Translations under genes and position numbers: made by a program
The notes under the pieces: model-generated
What the model was told of the DNA's origin: nothing
Database searches by the model: none
What the model saw: only the letters and a program-made list of their open reading frames with translations
Shown here: piece after piece, positions 36,966 through 46,372 of the stretch
Position numbering within the stretch: position 1 is the first letter of the stretch
Layout: each line of letters begins with the position of its first letter
NCBI RefSeq assembly: GCF_000374565.1
Contig: NZ_KB894685.1
Location: forward strand, 410,221 to 474,220
Origin: Siminovitchia fordii DSM 16014 = CIP 108821
Lineage (GTDB): Bacteria; Bacillota; Bacilli; Bacillales; Bacillaceae_C
Reading direction: 5' to 3'
Length of the DNA: 64,000 nucleotides

Positions 36966-36992
36966 GCAGGCGTTATGGACGCCTGTTTTTTT
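36966..36992 (+). terminator. Intrinsic terminator of ylaL
   Basis: Stem CAGGCGT/ACGCCTG with a 5-nt loop, then seven T on the plus strand. Confidence 0.9.
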
Positions 36993-37019
36993 ATGATGTA
37001 ATGCAAAAACTGCATGTTT

Positions 37020-38351
37020 CTATAAAATATCTGCTGCGAGCTGTGCCAGATCAGATCTCTCCCCTTTGACAAGCTTAATATGACCGGCTGCACTCTGCTC
37101 TTTGAATTTTTCCAAAACATACGTCAATCCGTTATTATATTCATCCAGATAAGGATGATCAATTTGTTGCGGATCTCCCATCAACACAATTTTACTTCCT
37201 TCCCCCACCCTTGTTAAGATAGTTTTCACTTCGTGCTTTGTAAGATTCTGGGCTTCATCTATGATAATGAATTGCTCCGGGATGCTCCGTCCCCTTATAT
37301 ATGTCAGCGCTTCGACTTCAATGGAACCCATCCCTGCCAGGATTGAATCCAGTTCACCTGGTTTTTTCGTGTTGAATAAATATTCAAGGTTATCATATAT
37401 CGGCTGCATCCACGGCCTTAACTTCTCCTGCTTCTCACCCGGCAGGTAGCCGATGTCCTTTCCGACCGGGACGATCGGCCGTGCCACAAGCAGTTTTTTA
37501 TATTTTTTCATATCTTCAGTCTGCATTAATCCGGCTGCCAGAGTCAATAGAGTCTTCCCAGTACCGGCTTTTCCAATCATCGTGACTAGTTGAATATCCT
37601 GGCGAAAAAGCAGCTCCGCTGCCATCGTCTGCTGGACATTTCTCGGCTTGATTCCCCATATGGAGTCAAAATGGGTTATCAATTTTTTGATCATGGTTCC
37701 TGTTTCATCAACAATACCAAGCCCTGACGATGAACTTCCAAGCTCATCTTTCATGATGATAAATTGATTTGGATAAAGCGGTTTGCCGTTCACAATATCC
37801 AAGCTTGAAATTTCTCCTGTTTCATAAAAAATCCTTAATAAGTCGATATTCACAAAAACTTCTTGGGCCCCGGTATATAAATGGTCTACTTCAACTACAC
37901 GATCATTTAAAAAGTCTTCTGCCTGAAGTCCAAGGGCATCCGCCTTTACTCGCAACAGAGCATCTTTGCTGACGATAATGACCGGCTTTCCATTCTTTTT
38001 CTTTTCTTCCTCCTGGGCGATGTTTTTTGCCACCGCCAGAATCCGGTTGTCATTTGTCTTCTCTAAGAAAATCTCCTGAAGCTGGTGAAATGATCTGTGG
38101 TTAAGTTCGATTCTTAGGGTCCCTCCATTATCCAAGGCTATCCTTTCGTGAAGTTTTCCGGTCTGCCTGAAGCCGTCTATCAATTTGGAAACATGCCTTG
38201 CATTCCTGCCGATCTCGTTCACATACCTCTTCTTTGAGTCCAGTTCTTCCAGCACAACCGCCGGAATTACAATCTCATTGTCCTGGAACGAAAAAACGGC
38301 ATTCGGATCTTGCAACAAGACATTCGTATCTAAAACGTAAATTTTCGTCAA
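37020..38351 (-). CDS. ylaK: PhoH2-type PIN-PhoH ATPase YlaK
   Basis: A 443-residue fusion of an N-terminal PIN ribonuclease domain and a C-terminal PhoH ATPase/helicase domain. The PIN part has YVLDTNVLLQDP, VVLEELD and a late aspartate in NDNRILAVA. The ATPase part has GKAGTGKT (Walker A) and FIIIDEAQNLT (Walker B). PhoH2 proteins unwind and cut RNA. ATG at 38351. It is divergent from ylaJ and convergent with ylaL. Confidence 0.92.
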   Translation of the reverse strand: MTKIYVLDTNVLLQDPNAVFSFQDNEIVIPAVVLEELDSKKRYVNEIGRNARHVSKLIDGFRQTGKLHERIALDNGGTLRIELNHRSFHQLQEIFLEKTNDNRILAVAKNIAQEEEKKKNGKPVIIVSKDALLRVKADALGLQAEDFLNDRVVEVDHLYTGAQEVFVNIDLLRIFYETGEISSLDIVNGKPLYPNQFIIMKDELGSSSSGLGIVDETGTMIKKLITHFDSIWGIKPRNVQQTMAAELLFRQDIQLVTMIGKAGTGKTLLTLAAGLMQTEDMKKYKKLLVARPIVPVGKDIGYLPGEKQEKLRPWMQPIYDNLEYLFNTKKPGELDSILAGMGSIEVEALTYIRGRSIPEQFIIIDEAQNLTKHEVKTILTRVGEGSKIVLMGDPQQIDHPYLDEYNNGLTYVLEKFKEQSAAGHIKLVKGERSDLAQLAADIL

Positions 38352-38531
38352 ATTGATGCCTCCTGCTCCTTTTTAATATCATATGATGCTGTAGATCGGC
38401 CGGTTCCATTAGAAAAATGTCGTAGAGGGACAGCTCTTTGTCTGAAATATATGTACTTGTGCATAAACTTAGAAGCTTTATTGCACAATATAAAAATAAT
38501 GATAAATGGCAATAAACAGGAGGAAACCATA

Positions 38532-39122
38532 TTGAAAAAAGCAGCATTCGTTTTTGTCATTCTCATGCTCGGAGCCTGCGGACAGATCGATGAACAACAA
38601 AACGATAAAAGTGATGGAGGTAATCCTTCACTGCAAAATACAAAATCCGAAATTAGCCGTCAGGATAACACAGGAAACAGCGATGAAGAACGGGCTGATT
38701 ACTTGGCCGAGCTTGCTTCCAACATCCCCCATGTGAAAAATGCAACGGCAGTAGTAGCCGGCGAATACGCAATTATCGGCATAGATGTAGATAAAGACTT
38801 GGACCGTTCCAAAGTGGGTTCGATCAAATATTCAGTTTCTGAAAGCATCAAACATGATCCTGCAGGGGCCGGAGCTGTCGTGGTCGCCGATCCTGATATA
38901 AATGCCAGGCTCAAGGAAATAAAAGACGATATGTCAGAAGGCAGACCGATTCAAGGGATCATAAATGAATTGGCTGATATCACAGGAAGGCTGGTTCCTG
39001 AACTGCCTCCTCGGGAAAATGACAAAAACCCTCAGGAAGTCCCTCAAAAGCAGGATGAGGAAATGGACAAGCAGGACTCCCGTCAAATCAAAAAGGAACA
39101 GAATAAGCAATCCACGGAATGA
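38532..39122 (+). CDS. ylaJ: YhcN/YlaJ family sporulation lipoprotein
   Basis: A 196-residue lipoprotein (lipobox LMLGAC). The YhcN/YlaJ domain covers about residues 60-150: LAELASNIPHVKNATAVVAGE, then YAIIGIDVDKDLDRSKVGSIK and DPAGAGAVVVADPDINARL. A long K/E/Q-rich tail follows. The family is made in the forespore and sits in the spore membrane; it affects germination. The TTG at 38532 follows CAGGAGGAAACCAT. Confidence 0.87.
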   Translation: MKKAAFVFVILMLGACGQIDEQQNDKSDGGNPSLQNTKSEISRQDNTGNSDEERADYLAELASNIPHVKNATAVVAGEYAIIGIDVDKDLDRSKVGSIKYSVSESIKHDPAGAGAVVVADPDINARLKEIKDDMSEGRPIQGIINELADITGRLVPELPPRENDKNPQEVPQKQDEEMDKQDSRQIKKEQNKQSTE

Positions 39123-39231
39123 TAACAGACCGTGAGACACCTGATTATTATTAGTGAATTAATCATGTAAGAAATAGACCATAACATGGTATAATGGTTT
39201 GTAAACAGAACATTATCCAGAGGTGGTCGGA

Positions 39232-39432
39232 ATGAAAGTGCAATGCGTCATTTGCGATACACAGCACGAATTAGAAAATGACACACCCCTTGCAAAAAAA
39301 TTAAGGAACAGGCCGATTCATACTTATATGTGCGATGAGTGCCATAAAAGGATTGAAGAGAAAACAAAAGCACGTCTTGCAAGCGGGCAGTTTCAGCTAT
39401 ACAGTTTTAAAGGGAAAGAAAAAGATTTTTAA
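39232..39432 (+). CDS. ylaI: DUF2197 zinc-ribbon protein YlaI
   Basis: A 66-residue protein with two CxxC pairs, CVIC (residues 5-8) and CDEC (34-37), a probable zinc ribbon, then a basic C-terminus. YlaI family; function unknown. ATG at 39232 behind AGAGGTGGTCGGA; the GTG at 39223 is within that site. Confidence 0.88.
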   Translation: MKVQCVICDTQHELENDTPLAKKLRNRPIHTYMCDECHKRIEEKTKARLASGQFQLYSFKGKEKDF

Positions 39433-39780
39433 TATGAGCAGCACAAGCGCTTTGCGACATTGCAAAGAAGAGTAACAGGAGGGTTTATCGACGTACAGAC
39501 AGAGCAGAAATTTACTGGGGTTTGTTTCGTTCTCAAGAAGCCAGAAATGGCCTTAACAAAAATGAAGCAAAAACGGCATCGATAGAGCCGATGTTGATTT
39601 ATATCAAAGGCTGGACTCACTTCGTTAGGCACCGGCCTCCTCGAACTTACACGCCCTGTTCGACTGCTGGTTTAAGCCAGCTGCAACTTACTCCCGCTTC
39701 GCCTGCACTCAAAACGTCCTGTCAGTGGAACTTGTCAAATCTAAATGTGGCAGAAATGTTAATCACAATCTAATGTTTTC
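39433..39780. other. Intergenic region between ylaI and ylaH
   Basis: About 350 bp with no gene I can support. 39600-39740 has GC-rich pieces (CACCGGCCTCCTCGAAC, CTTCGCCTGCAC) that could be decayed copies of the dispersed palindromic element, but I could not align the ends. Confidence 0.35.
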
Positions 39781-39785
39781 TCAAC

Positions 39786-39815
39786 AAAAAAACCTAAAGC
39801 CATTTGGCTTTAGGT
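39786..39815 (-). terminator. Intrinsic terminator of ylaH
   Basis: An 11-bp stem ACCTAAAGCCA/TGGCTTTAGGT with a 2-nt centre and a U-run on the minus strand. Confidence 0.88.
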
Positions 39816-39818
39816 CTT

Positions 39819-40187
39819 TTAATTATTGAATGTCCCTGATTTTTTCTCCCTGTTCAACCTGATCTTATAAATAATCAATATGAGCGCTGCCACAACAAGC
39901 CCTTCTGCAATCGGAAGAAAAATACCAAGAAATGTGAGTAACGTACAGCCGATAAACAGAAAGATATAAATAATAGCCGATTTTAACAATGGCAGCTTTT
40001 TCGCAAATCCAAGTTTATAAACGAGGATGCATAGTGCTAATATTGTCAAAAATAAAATCCAATTTGCTGTTTTAGCATTTTGTGTCTGCAGATAATAAAA
40101 CTTAAAAAATGGAGAAAATCTATCGATTGCAGCTTGGTCCGCTTTCGTCATGCCCAAGACGAAGATCAGACTAAAGATAAAGTTCAT
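39819..40187 (-). CDS. ylaH: YlaH-like membrane protein
   Basis: A 122-residue protein with an external N-terminal part ([20 protein letters not shown]), then three membrane helices (about 42-60, 66-90 and 88-110), and a basic tail. It matches the YlaH-like family and sits next to typA as in B. subtilis. Function unknown. Confidence 0.82.
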   Translation of the reverse strand: MNFIFSLIFVLGMTKADQAAIDRFSPFFKFYYLQTQNAKTANWILFLTILALCILVYKLGFAKKLPLLKSAIIYIFLFIGCTLLTFLGIFLPIAEGLVVAALILIIYKIRLNREKKSGTFNN

Positions 40188-40278
40188 TCAGGCTACCTCC
40201 CATGTCTTAGAAAGGGATTCCTTTGATCAAAGGAATCCCCCATAAGCATACCATATTTAAGGGAGTGCTAGAAAAAAA

Positions 40279-42108
40279 TTAGGCAAATTTTTTCTTTTTG
40301 GCCGCTTTTTCTCGTTCATTTTTGTTCAAAATTGTCTTACGTAAGCGAATGGACTCAGGAGTCACTTCGCATAGTTCATCATCATTCAAATATTCAAGGG
40401 ATTCTTCCAAAGACATAATCCTCGGCCTCTTGATAACAGACGTCTGGTCTTTTGTAGCCGACCTGACATTCGTTGCATGCTTCGTTTTCGTAATATTAAC
40501 AGCCAAATCATTATCGCGCGAATGCTCGCCGACAATCATCCCTTCATAAATTTCCGTACCGGGTTCAACAAATATCGTTCCACGGTCTTCCACATGCATG
40601 ATGCCGTAGGTCGTAGTCTTTCCGCTTTCCATCGAAACAAGTACTCCTTGATGCCTTCCTCCGATCTGACCGGAAGCCATTGGCTGGTAGCTGTCAAAAG
40701 TGTGGTTCAAAATACCATAGCCCCTTGTCAGGGACATGAACTCTGTTGTATATCCGATCAATCCTCTTGCAGGAACATGGAAAATCAAACGAACCTGACC
40801 CTTTCCGTTATTGATCATGTCGAGCATCGTCCCTTTGCGGGAACCAAGGGATTCTATGATGCTTCCAGTGTATTCTTCCGGAGTGTCAATTTGAACATGT
40901 TCAATAGGCTCACATAGTACACCATCAATCTCTTTGACGATGACTTGCGGCTTTGACACTTGAAGTTCAAAACCCTCACGACGCATATTCTCGATTAAAA
41001 TGGACAGGTGGAGTTCGCCTCTTCCCGAAACAATCCACGCATCCGGTGAATCAGTGTCTTCAACGCGGAGACTTACATCCGTTTCTAGCTGTGTTTTAAG
41101 CCTTTCCTCAATTTTTCTTGCTGTTACAAATTTACCCTCTCTGCCGGCAAAGGGGCTGTTGTTGACCAAAAATGTCATTTGAAGGGTAGGTTCATCAATC
41201 TTAAGCAGTGGCAGGGGTTCCTGATGATCGACTGGACACAGTGTTTCACCAACATTTATATCCTCCATTCCGGAAACTGCGACAATGTCCCCTGTAAAAG
41301 CCTCTTCTATTTCCATTCTTTTTAGGCCAAAGAAACCGAACAGCTTGGTTACCCGAAACTGTTTCACACTCCCATCCTGCTTCATAAGGGCGACCTGCTG
41401 GCCCACTTTGATAGTTCCTCGGAAAATGCGGCCAATTCCAACCCGGCCGACGTATTTATCATAATCTAAAAGGGATACTTGCAGTTGAAGAGGTTCTTCC
41501 CTATTTTCCACCGGTGCCGGGATGTGTGTCAAAATCGTCTCATATAATACTTCCATATTGTCTTCTTGATGATCCGGCACTTTACTTGCCGTTCCATTAA
41601 TCCCTGAAGCATAAATGACCGGGAACTCCAATTGATCATCATTGGCGTCAAGCTCTATGAACAGTTCCAGAACCTCATCCACGACTTCTTCAGGACGGGC
41701 GAAATCACGGTCAATCTTGTTGACCACAACAATTGGTGTCAAGTTCTGTTCCAACGCTTTTTTTAATACAAAGCGAGTTTGGGGCATACATCCTTCATAT
41801 GCATCCACTACCAGAAGTACACCGTCAACCATTTTTAAAATCCGTTCTACTTCTCCCCCGAAATCGGCATGTCCCGGTGTGTCCATGATATTGATCCTTG
41901 TATCTTTATATTGAATGGCGGTGTTTTTGGCCAAAATCGTAATACCGCGTTCACGTTCCAAATCATTTGAGTCCATTACCCGATCTTCGACATGCTCGTT
42001 TGTCCGGAATGTACCGGATTGTCTTAGAAGCTGGTCGACCAAAGTCGTCTTGCCATGGTCAACGTGAGCGATGATCGCAATATTCCTTATATCGTTTCTT
42101 GTATTCAA
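40279..42108 (-). CDS. typA: Translational GTPase TypA/BipA
   Basis: A 609-residue ribosome-binding GTPase of the EF-G group, used in ribosome assembly and growth at low temperature. G motifs: [10 protein letters not shown] (G1), RERGIT (G2), [12 protein letters not shown] (G3) and VVNKIDR (G4). Then come the EF-G-like domains and the BipA-specific C-terminal domain with [20 protein letters not shown]. The frame is open for 17 more codons; the TTG at 42108, behind GGAGGAACTAC, gives the normal [14 protein letters not shown] start. Divergent from ylaF. Confidence 0.96.
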   Translation of the reverse strand: MNTRNDIRNIAIIAHVDHGKTTLVDQLLRQSGTFRTNEHVEDRVMDSNDLERERGITILAKNTAIQYKDTRINIMDTPGHADFGGEVERILKMVDGVLLVVDAYEGCMPQTRFVLKKALEQNLTPIVVVNKIDRDFARPEEVVDEVLELFIELDANDDQLEFPVIYASGINGTASKVPDHQEDNMEVLYETILTHIPAPVENREEPLQLQVSLLDYDKYVGRVGIGRIFRGTIKVGQQVALMKQDGSVKQFRVTKLFGFFGLKRMEIEEAFTGDIVAVSGMEDINVGETLCPVDHQEPLPLLKIDEPTLQMTFLVNNSPFAGREGKFVTARKIEERLKTQLETDVSLRVEDTDSPDAWIVSGRGELHLSILIENMRREGFELQVSKPQVIVKEIDGVLCEPIEHVQIDTPEEYTGSIIESLGSRKGTMLDMINNGKGQVRLIFHVPARGLIGYTTEFMSLTRGYGILNHTFDSYQPMASGQIGGRHQGVLVSMESGKTTTYGIMHVEDRGTIFVEPGTEIYEGMIVGEHSRDNDLAVNITKTKHATNVRSATKDQTSVIKRPRIMSLEESLEYLNDDELCEVTPESIRLRKTILNKNEREKAAKKKKFA

Positions 42109-42230
42109 AGTAGTTCCTCCTGCCTGTCTATCAGCGAATGCTGGCATATAACTTAACAATTATACCACATTAGTAGCCAAGCCGATATTTTTTTTGTACA
42201 ATTAGTTAATGGATAAGGAGGGCGAGCAGC

Positions 42231-42416
42231 GTGAATGGCATTAAGTGGAACTTTCTTTTTTTAGCCATATTAGCGGCCTTTTCCATCGTAGGGATGGGTT
42301 TTTCCCTCGGTGTAAGAAGCCTGATAGGGATGATTGTCTGTTTCATCATTTTGATTTCTGTTATGGGCTATGGCTTCGCAACAAAGAAAAAGTATAGGGA
42401 ATCCGGCAAATTATAA
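42231..42416 (+). CDS. ylaF: YlaF family (DUF5325) small membrane protein
   Basis: A 61-residue protein with two membrane helices (about 6-28 and 31-50) and a basic, tyrosine-containing tail (KKKYRESGK). It matches DUF5325/YlaF; function unknown. GTG start behind GGAGGGCGAGCAGC. In B. subtilis ylaF also lies beside typA. Confidence 0.82.
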   Translation: MNGIKWNFLFLAILAAFSIVGMGFSLGVRSLIGMIVCFIILISVMGYGFATKKKYRESGKL

Positions 42417-42460
42417 ACACTCCATGGTCATATGATTGCACATCTTATAAGAATCATACA

Positions 42461-42495
42461 GAAACGGTCCAGTTGTCATGACTGGACCGTTTCTT
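42461..42495. terminator. Bidirectional terminator between ylaF and suhB
   Basis: A 13-bp perfect stem GAAACGGTCCAGT and complement, 7-nt loop; moderate T/A on both sides. Confidence 0.85.
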
Positions 42496-42498
42496 AAT

Positions 42499-43299
42499 TT
42501 AGATGCCTTTAGACAAATATTTTTGAATGATTATTTCATGGAGTCCGGGTTTTGCCACAACAATCGGATTTTTCCCCAAAATATTTAGCGGTTCCCCTTT
42601 CAAATTTGTCACTTTCCCGCCAACTTCCTCAACAATAATTTTTCCCCCGGCAAAGTCCCACGGCGAAAGCCGCATTGTTATGTAGGCATCGAGCCTTCCA
42701 GTAGCAACAAATACAAACTCAAGTGCTGCCGAACCATAGGATCGGGTTCCTCTTGCATCGTTCACAAGTGGAATAAGTGATGTTTTCGGATCAATCAACC
42801 TGTTGGAAATTAGCCACGTTGAATTGATCCCTATCAACGCTTTTTCAACAGGCACCTCATCTAACGGCGGCAGCTTCTTTTCATTCCAATAGGCGCCTTC
42901 ACCTGCTTTAGCATGGTACAACTCCTGATACACAACATCATATACATATCCCAACATAGGGCTTCCATTTTCATAAATACCGATGGAGATCATGAAATTT
43001 CTCTGCTGGTGAACAAAATTGGTGGTGCCGTCGATTGGATCTATAATCCAAATGATCCCCGATAACCCTGCCAGGTCATCTCCAAAACCTTCTTCACCTA
43101 AAATATGGTGATCTGAAAATGTTTCCCTGATTTTTTTTGTAAAAAACTGTTCCGTTTCTTGATCGATATTCGTTACTAGGTCATCCGGGTTCGATTTTGT
43201 CATAACTTCAGGTGCGGTTGCAAAAGATGAGATAATCCTTTTGCCAGCCTCCTGTAGCCATGCTTTGGCATGTTTATCTATCAATGTCCAATTTGCCAT
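42499..43299 (-). CDS. suhB: Inositol monophosphatase family protein (YktC/SuhB)
   Basis: A 266-residue magnesium-dependent phosphatase. Metal-binding motifs: GEEGFG (68-73), IIDPIDGTTNFVHQ (85-98) and SPWDFAGGKIIVEEVGG near 200. B. subtilis YktC dephosphorylates inositol-1-phosphate in vitro. The ATG at 43299 follows GGAGG at 6 nt; the ATG at 43305 overlaps that site. Confidence 0.93.
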   Translation of the reverse strand: MANWTLIDKHAKAWLQEAGKRIISSFATAPEVMTKSNPDDLVTNIDQETEQFFTKKIRETFSDHHILGEEGFGDDLAGLSGIIWIIDPIDGTTNFVHQQRNFMISIGIYENGSPMLGYVYDVVYQELYHAKAGEGAYWNEKKLPPLDEVPVEKALIGINSTWLISNRLIDPKTSLIPLVNDARGTRSYGSAALEFVFVATGRLDAYITMRLSPWDFAGGKIIVEEVGGKVTNLKGEPLNILGKNPIVVAKPGLHEIIIQKYLSKGI

Positions 43300-43487
43300 T
43301 GTCATCCTCCGATCAGTCTTTCCTTCTTCATTACTCAGCTTATTGAATATCCATTATCTTTTCAAGTGTATAAGGAGAGCGGACTATAATATTTTGGAAT
43401 CCGGCACCAAAAGACGAACTCTTTCATATCAATAAACCTGAAAAGAGTTCGTCATTAGAATCTGTTATTCTGTTCATCTGCATCCAT

Positions 43488-43682
43488 TTACAAGGCTTCC
43501 ATTTTTATCAATTCAGCACGGATTCTTTCCAATTTTCGTTTTGCTTTTGTCTTCATTTCTTCGTTATTTTCTTGCATCGCATCAAACAGGACAGCGAGTT
43601 CATAGTTTAATTCGAGGTGAAGGACAGCAAGCTTCTGTTTATCCACTGACTTCTTTCGATAAGCGTTGACGACTTGCTTCAT
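43488..43682 (-). CDS. Small helical hypothetical protein
   Basis: A 64-residue, highly charged, helical protein (KQKLAVLHLELNYELAVLFDA, then KTKAKRKLERIRAELIKME), probably a helical hairpin or coiled coil. No family recognised. ATG at 43682 with AAGGAG 8 nt upstream. It lies alone between suhB and yktA, on the same strand. Confidence 0.65.
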   Translation of the reverse strand: MKQVVNAYRKKSVDKQKLAVLHLELNYELAVLFDAMQENNEEMKTKAKRKLERIRAELIKMEAL

Positions 43683-43884
43683 TACAAACACTCCTTCCGA
43701 GATTAGTGTGCAAGTGCTTACCTTATCATTCGCTTACTTTATCGTATGTTGCCGACTGATTGCCGGTAACAAAATTGTGCACATACCTAAGATGGTTACG
43801 AATGAGTTCTGCTTTAGTCATTAAGTACCCGCTTGTCGATACATATAAACTCATGTTGGTCCATGTCTGATGACTCCATTTTGC

Positions 43885-44154
43885 CTATATCCGAATTTTT
43901 TCTTCCGGAGCGGCCTGTTTCATTTTTTGAACAACATTATATGCTGAATAGCCGCTTACCTCTTCAAATTCATTGCAAATATTTTTTTCATCTGCTTTTC
44001 CCGGTACAATCTCTTTAAAACGTCGATACGCCTCAATTAGCACACTTCTTTCAATGCCTTTCTCATATGCTTTTTCTATTGATTGAAAAAAGTGGATGAC
44101 GTCCACAATTTCTTCAGTAGACCAATGATGGGAAATCGGATATTGATAGTCCAT
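43885..44154 (-). CDS. yktA: UPF0223 family protein YktA
   Basis: An 89-residue protein: YPISHHWSTEEIVDVIHFFQSIEKAYEKG, then RRFKEIVPGKADEKNICNEFEE, the UPF0223 pattern. Function unknown. Its ATG overlaps the stop of the upstream oxidoreductase gene by one base (TAATG), so translation is coupled. B. subtilis places yktA near suhB (yktC). Confidence 0.88.
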   Translation of the reverse strand: MDYQYPISHHWSTEEIVDVIHFFQSIEKAYEKGIERSVLIEAYRRFKEIVPGKADEKNICNEFEEVSGYSAYNVVQKMKQAAPEEKIRI

Positions 44155-45119
44155 TAATTATCCCTCCATTTCACTCGAATTTCTTCAGCTTCCTTTATCA
44201 TCATTTTGATAAGCTCGTCTACACTCAATAACTTGTTTATCAGACCTACCGCCTGACCTGCCCACCCGAATCCTTGCTCCGGCTTACCTTCATAAATATA
44301 TTTTTTGTTTGCTTCCCCGCTGATATACCTCTTCAATTCATCGTAACCGGCACCCGCTTCTTCGAGTTCGATAATCTTTTTTGACAGAGGAGTCGAAATT
44401 ACGCGCCCAGGTGCTTTAAGTGTTCTTTTGATGATTTCTGTATCTGTTTCGGATCCGTCAATAATGGCCTGCTTATACTGGCTTGAGGCATGAATACATT
44501 CCTTGGTGGCAATGAACCTCGTTCCCATTTCTATCCCTTCTGCCCCAAGACTGATAGCTGCCATAAGTCCCCTGCCGTCGGCTATCCCGCCGGAAGCTAT
44601 TACTGGGATTTTAACAGCGTCGACAACGGACGGGATAAGGACAAAAGTACCGGTATCTTCCCTGCCAATATGTCCTCCACCTTCCTGGCCAACCACCATG
44701 ACAGCATCTGCCCCCAGTTCTTCTGCCTTTATTGCCTGGCGCTTTGCTGCAACAAGAACAAGTTTCTTTACATCTACACTTTCAAGTTCTTTAAAAAATC
44801 CCGTTGGGTTTCCCCCAGTAACTGATACTACCTGTACCCCCTCTTCAAGTGCGGCTTCCAACATATGTTCAAAAGGACGTCCGTGCTGGCCAATGGCAAA
44901 ATTGACGCCAAAGGGATTATCGGTCATGGCTTTTGTTTTCCTTATTTCTTCTTTCAACTCTTCTGGATTTGAAAGGGACATGGCTGTTATTTGGCCGAGT
45001 CCTCCGGCATTTGATACCGCTGATGCCAACTCGGAATAGGCCAGGTAGGCCAATCCACCCTGAATAATCGGATACTTGATATTGAGTAAATCTGTTACTC
45101 GCGTTTTCCAATTTGCCAT
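44154..45119 (-). CDS. NAD(P)H-dependent flavin oxidoreductase (nitronate monooxygenase / FabK-like)
   Basis: A 321-residue TIM-barrel FMN enzyme. YPIIQGGLAYLAYSELASAVSNAGGLG is the family start; VVGQEGGGHIGR and VIASGGIADGRGLMAAISLGAEGIEMGTRF bind FMN. The group includes nitronate monooxygenases and FabK-type enoyl-ACP reductases; which one cannot be told. It occupies the place of speA in B. subtilis. ATG behind AAAGGAGAGTTATAAGAA. Confidence 0.85.
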   Translation of the reverse strand: MANWKTRVTDLLNIKYPIIQGGLAYLAYSELASAVSNAGGLGQITAMSLSNPEELKEEIRKTKAMTDNPFGVNFAIGQHGRPFEHMLEAALEEGVQVVSVTGGNPTGFFKELESVDVKKLVLVAAKRQAIKAEELGADAVMVVGQEGGGHIGREDTGTFVLIPSVVDAVKIPVIASGGIADGRGLMAAISLGAEGIEMGTRFIATKECIHASSQYKQAIIDGSETDTEIIKRTLKAPGRVISTPLSKKIIELEEAGAGYDELKRYISGEANKKYIYEGKPEQGFGWAGQAVGLINKLLSVDELIKMMIKEAEEIRVKWRDN

Positions 45120-45175
45120 TTCTTATAACTCTCCTTTGTCAAATTGATTAGAGCCGCAACTCTGGTTGATAAAAA

Positions 45176-45213
45176 ATAAAAGGAGCGCCCCATCCGGGAT
45201 TCTCCTTCTTTAC
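45176..45213 (-). terminator. Intrinsic terminator of SR1
   Basis: Minus strand: AAGGAG ... CCC ... GGG ... CTCCTT stem, then TTATTTTTT. It lies immediately after the SR1P stop codon. Confidence 0.75.
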
Positions 45214-45215
45214 CA

Positions 45216-45332
45216 TCAGTTTTCATCTGTCTTTTCATTACATTCACAGCAGCAGGAATACAACTTTGTCACTTTTTCATCCTCAAAGTAATCGATAGTA
45301 GAATTGCATTCCTGGCAGATGATGATCCCCAT
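45216..45332 (-). CDS. sr1P: SR1P, GapA-binding peptide encoded in SR1
   Basis: A 38-residue peptide MGIIICQECNSTIDYFEDEK followed by VTKLYSCCCECNEK. It closely matches B. subtilis SR1P (MGTIVCQDCN...HYFEDEKVT). Cysteine pairs CQEC and CCEC suggest a zinc knuckle. SR1P binds GapA and stimulates RNase J1 activity; the rnjA gene is also in this window. The ATG at 45332 is used because longer frames would begin upstream of the transcription start. Confidence 0.88.
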   Translation of the reverse strand: MGIIICQECNSTIDYFEDEKVTKLYSCCCECNEKTDEN

Positions 45333-45383
45333 AATCTCCATCCCTTCCCTGCGAACAGACTTGAAAATGTATTCATTAAAGTC

Positions 45384-45412
45384 ATAATAATATAACACAT
45401 ATCATTTATCAA
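45384..45412 (-). promoter_or_regulatory. SR1 promoter with predicted CcpN operator
   Basis: Minus strand TTGATA (45412-45407), 17-bp spacer, TATTAT (45389-45384), a near-consensus sigma-A promoter. TGTGTTATATT (45399-45389) fits the published CcpN box TRTGHYATAYW and overlaps the spacer and the -10. This predicts repression on glycolytic carbon sources, as in B. subtilis. Confidence 0.75.
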
Positions 45413-45447
45413 GCCCATTTTGTATGTCACAATCAAAGTAGCAGAGT

Positions 45448-46284
45448 CTATTCCGATTCAGAATCAATTAAAGCCGGGTCAAGAAGTTCATATCCCTTAT
45501 CACGCAAGCCAATAACAATTCTTTCCAAGCCGTCATTCGTCCATTCACGGTCATGCATAAGCAAATTGGCACCGTCCTGAAGCTGTGGTGCATTAACCAT
45601 AATGTCCGCTATGGCGTCTCCTGTCATATACTCTTTCTCCCAATCATAGCCATATGTCCAATTCATCAGCAGCATGTTCTCATCTGTAGCAATCTGGCTG
45701 CTGTATTCTGTGTTCTTGCCAAAAGGAGCACGGAAAAACTTCGGCTTTTCTCCTATGATTTTTTCAACTGCTTCATTTACAGACAGTATCTCTTCCTTTT
45801 GTTTTGCTTCTGAAAGGGTAGTCAAATCGCTATGCGAATATGTATGGTTTCCGATCATAAATCCGAGTTCATGTATCTCTTTGATGACTTTTTCTTTTTC
45901 AGGAGAATTGATCAAATGTCCATTGACGAAAAAAATAGCAGGCGCATTGAGCTTTTTCAAGGTTTTGGCCATTTCCAAGGCATGTTCATCAGGAGCATCA
46001 TCAATGGTTAATAGTGCGACTTTAGGGTTCGCCTCCCCAATCGGCTCCAAAGCAAATGTGTTTTGATTCAATTTATATTCCGGAGAAACGGAGATTTCCT
46101 CCTCCTGCTTTGCACTTTCCACTTTTTCCTGTTCCTCTTCCTTCTTCTCTGCCTCCTGGTTGTGATTCCTGGCTTCCTTCTTGACTGGCTCAGCCCCAGA
46201 CTGCTTGTCCTCAAGAGCCGATTTCTCCGCACTGCAAGCAGCCAGAAGTAGGATTGCCGCTGTCATGGTGAATAACTTCCTCAT
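45448..46284 (-). CDS. Polysaccharide deacetylase lipoprotein
   Basis: A 278-residue lipoprotein (lipobox LLLAAC) with a K/E-rich linker (25-70), then a NodB domain (about 85-275). Carbohydrate esterase 4 motifs: LTIDDAP (metal and base aspartates), NHTYSHSD (metal histidines) and RAPFGK. It likely removes acetyl groups from peptidoglycan or another surface glycan. ATG behind GAGGAGAACATGATTA. It lies between pdhD and SR1 and seems to be transcribed alone. Confidence 0.85.
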   Translation of the reverse strand: MRKLFTMTAAILLLAACSAEKSALEDKQSGAEPVKKEARNHNQEAEKKEEEQEKVESAKQEEEISVSPEYKLNQNTFALEPIGEANPKVALLTIDDAPDEHALEMAKTLKKLNAPAIFFVNGHLINSPEKEKVIKEIHELGFMIGNHTYSHSDLTTLSEAKQKEEILSVNEAVEKIIGEKPKFFRAPFGKNTEYSSQIATDENMLLMNWTYGYDWEKEYMTGDAIADIMVNAPQLQDGANLLMHDREWTNDGLERIVIGLRDKGYELLDPALIDSESE

Positions 46285-46372
46285 TAATCATGTTCTCCTC
46301 TCAAATCAATAAAAATATGAACTTACTCTATTATAACTTTTTTCACTTTAATAGATATTTAATCATCGCCAT

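Larger units (their letters stand above)
45176..45378 (-). ncRNA. sr1: SR1 dual-function regulatory RNA
   Basis: The predicted transcript runs from about 45378, just after a strong promoter, to the terminator at about 45176: roughly 200 nt, close to the 205-nt SR1 of B. subtilis. It contains the SR1P peptide ORF and lies downstream of pdhD, the conserved location. In B. subtilis SR1 base-pairs with ahrC mRNA and inhibits its translation, and SR1P binds glyceraldehyde-3-phosphate dehydrogenase A. Identification rests on the peptide, size, promoter and synteny; pairing with ahrC was not tested. Confidence 0.82.

Noticed and set aside
39522-39773. 83-codon plus-strand ORF after ylaI
   Set aside because: No ribosome site, odd composition (R, P, T, S) and no family; likely chance in a GC-rich intergenic stretch.
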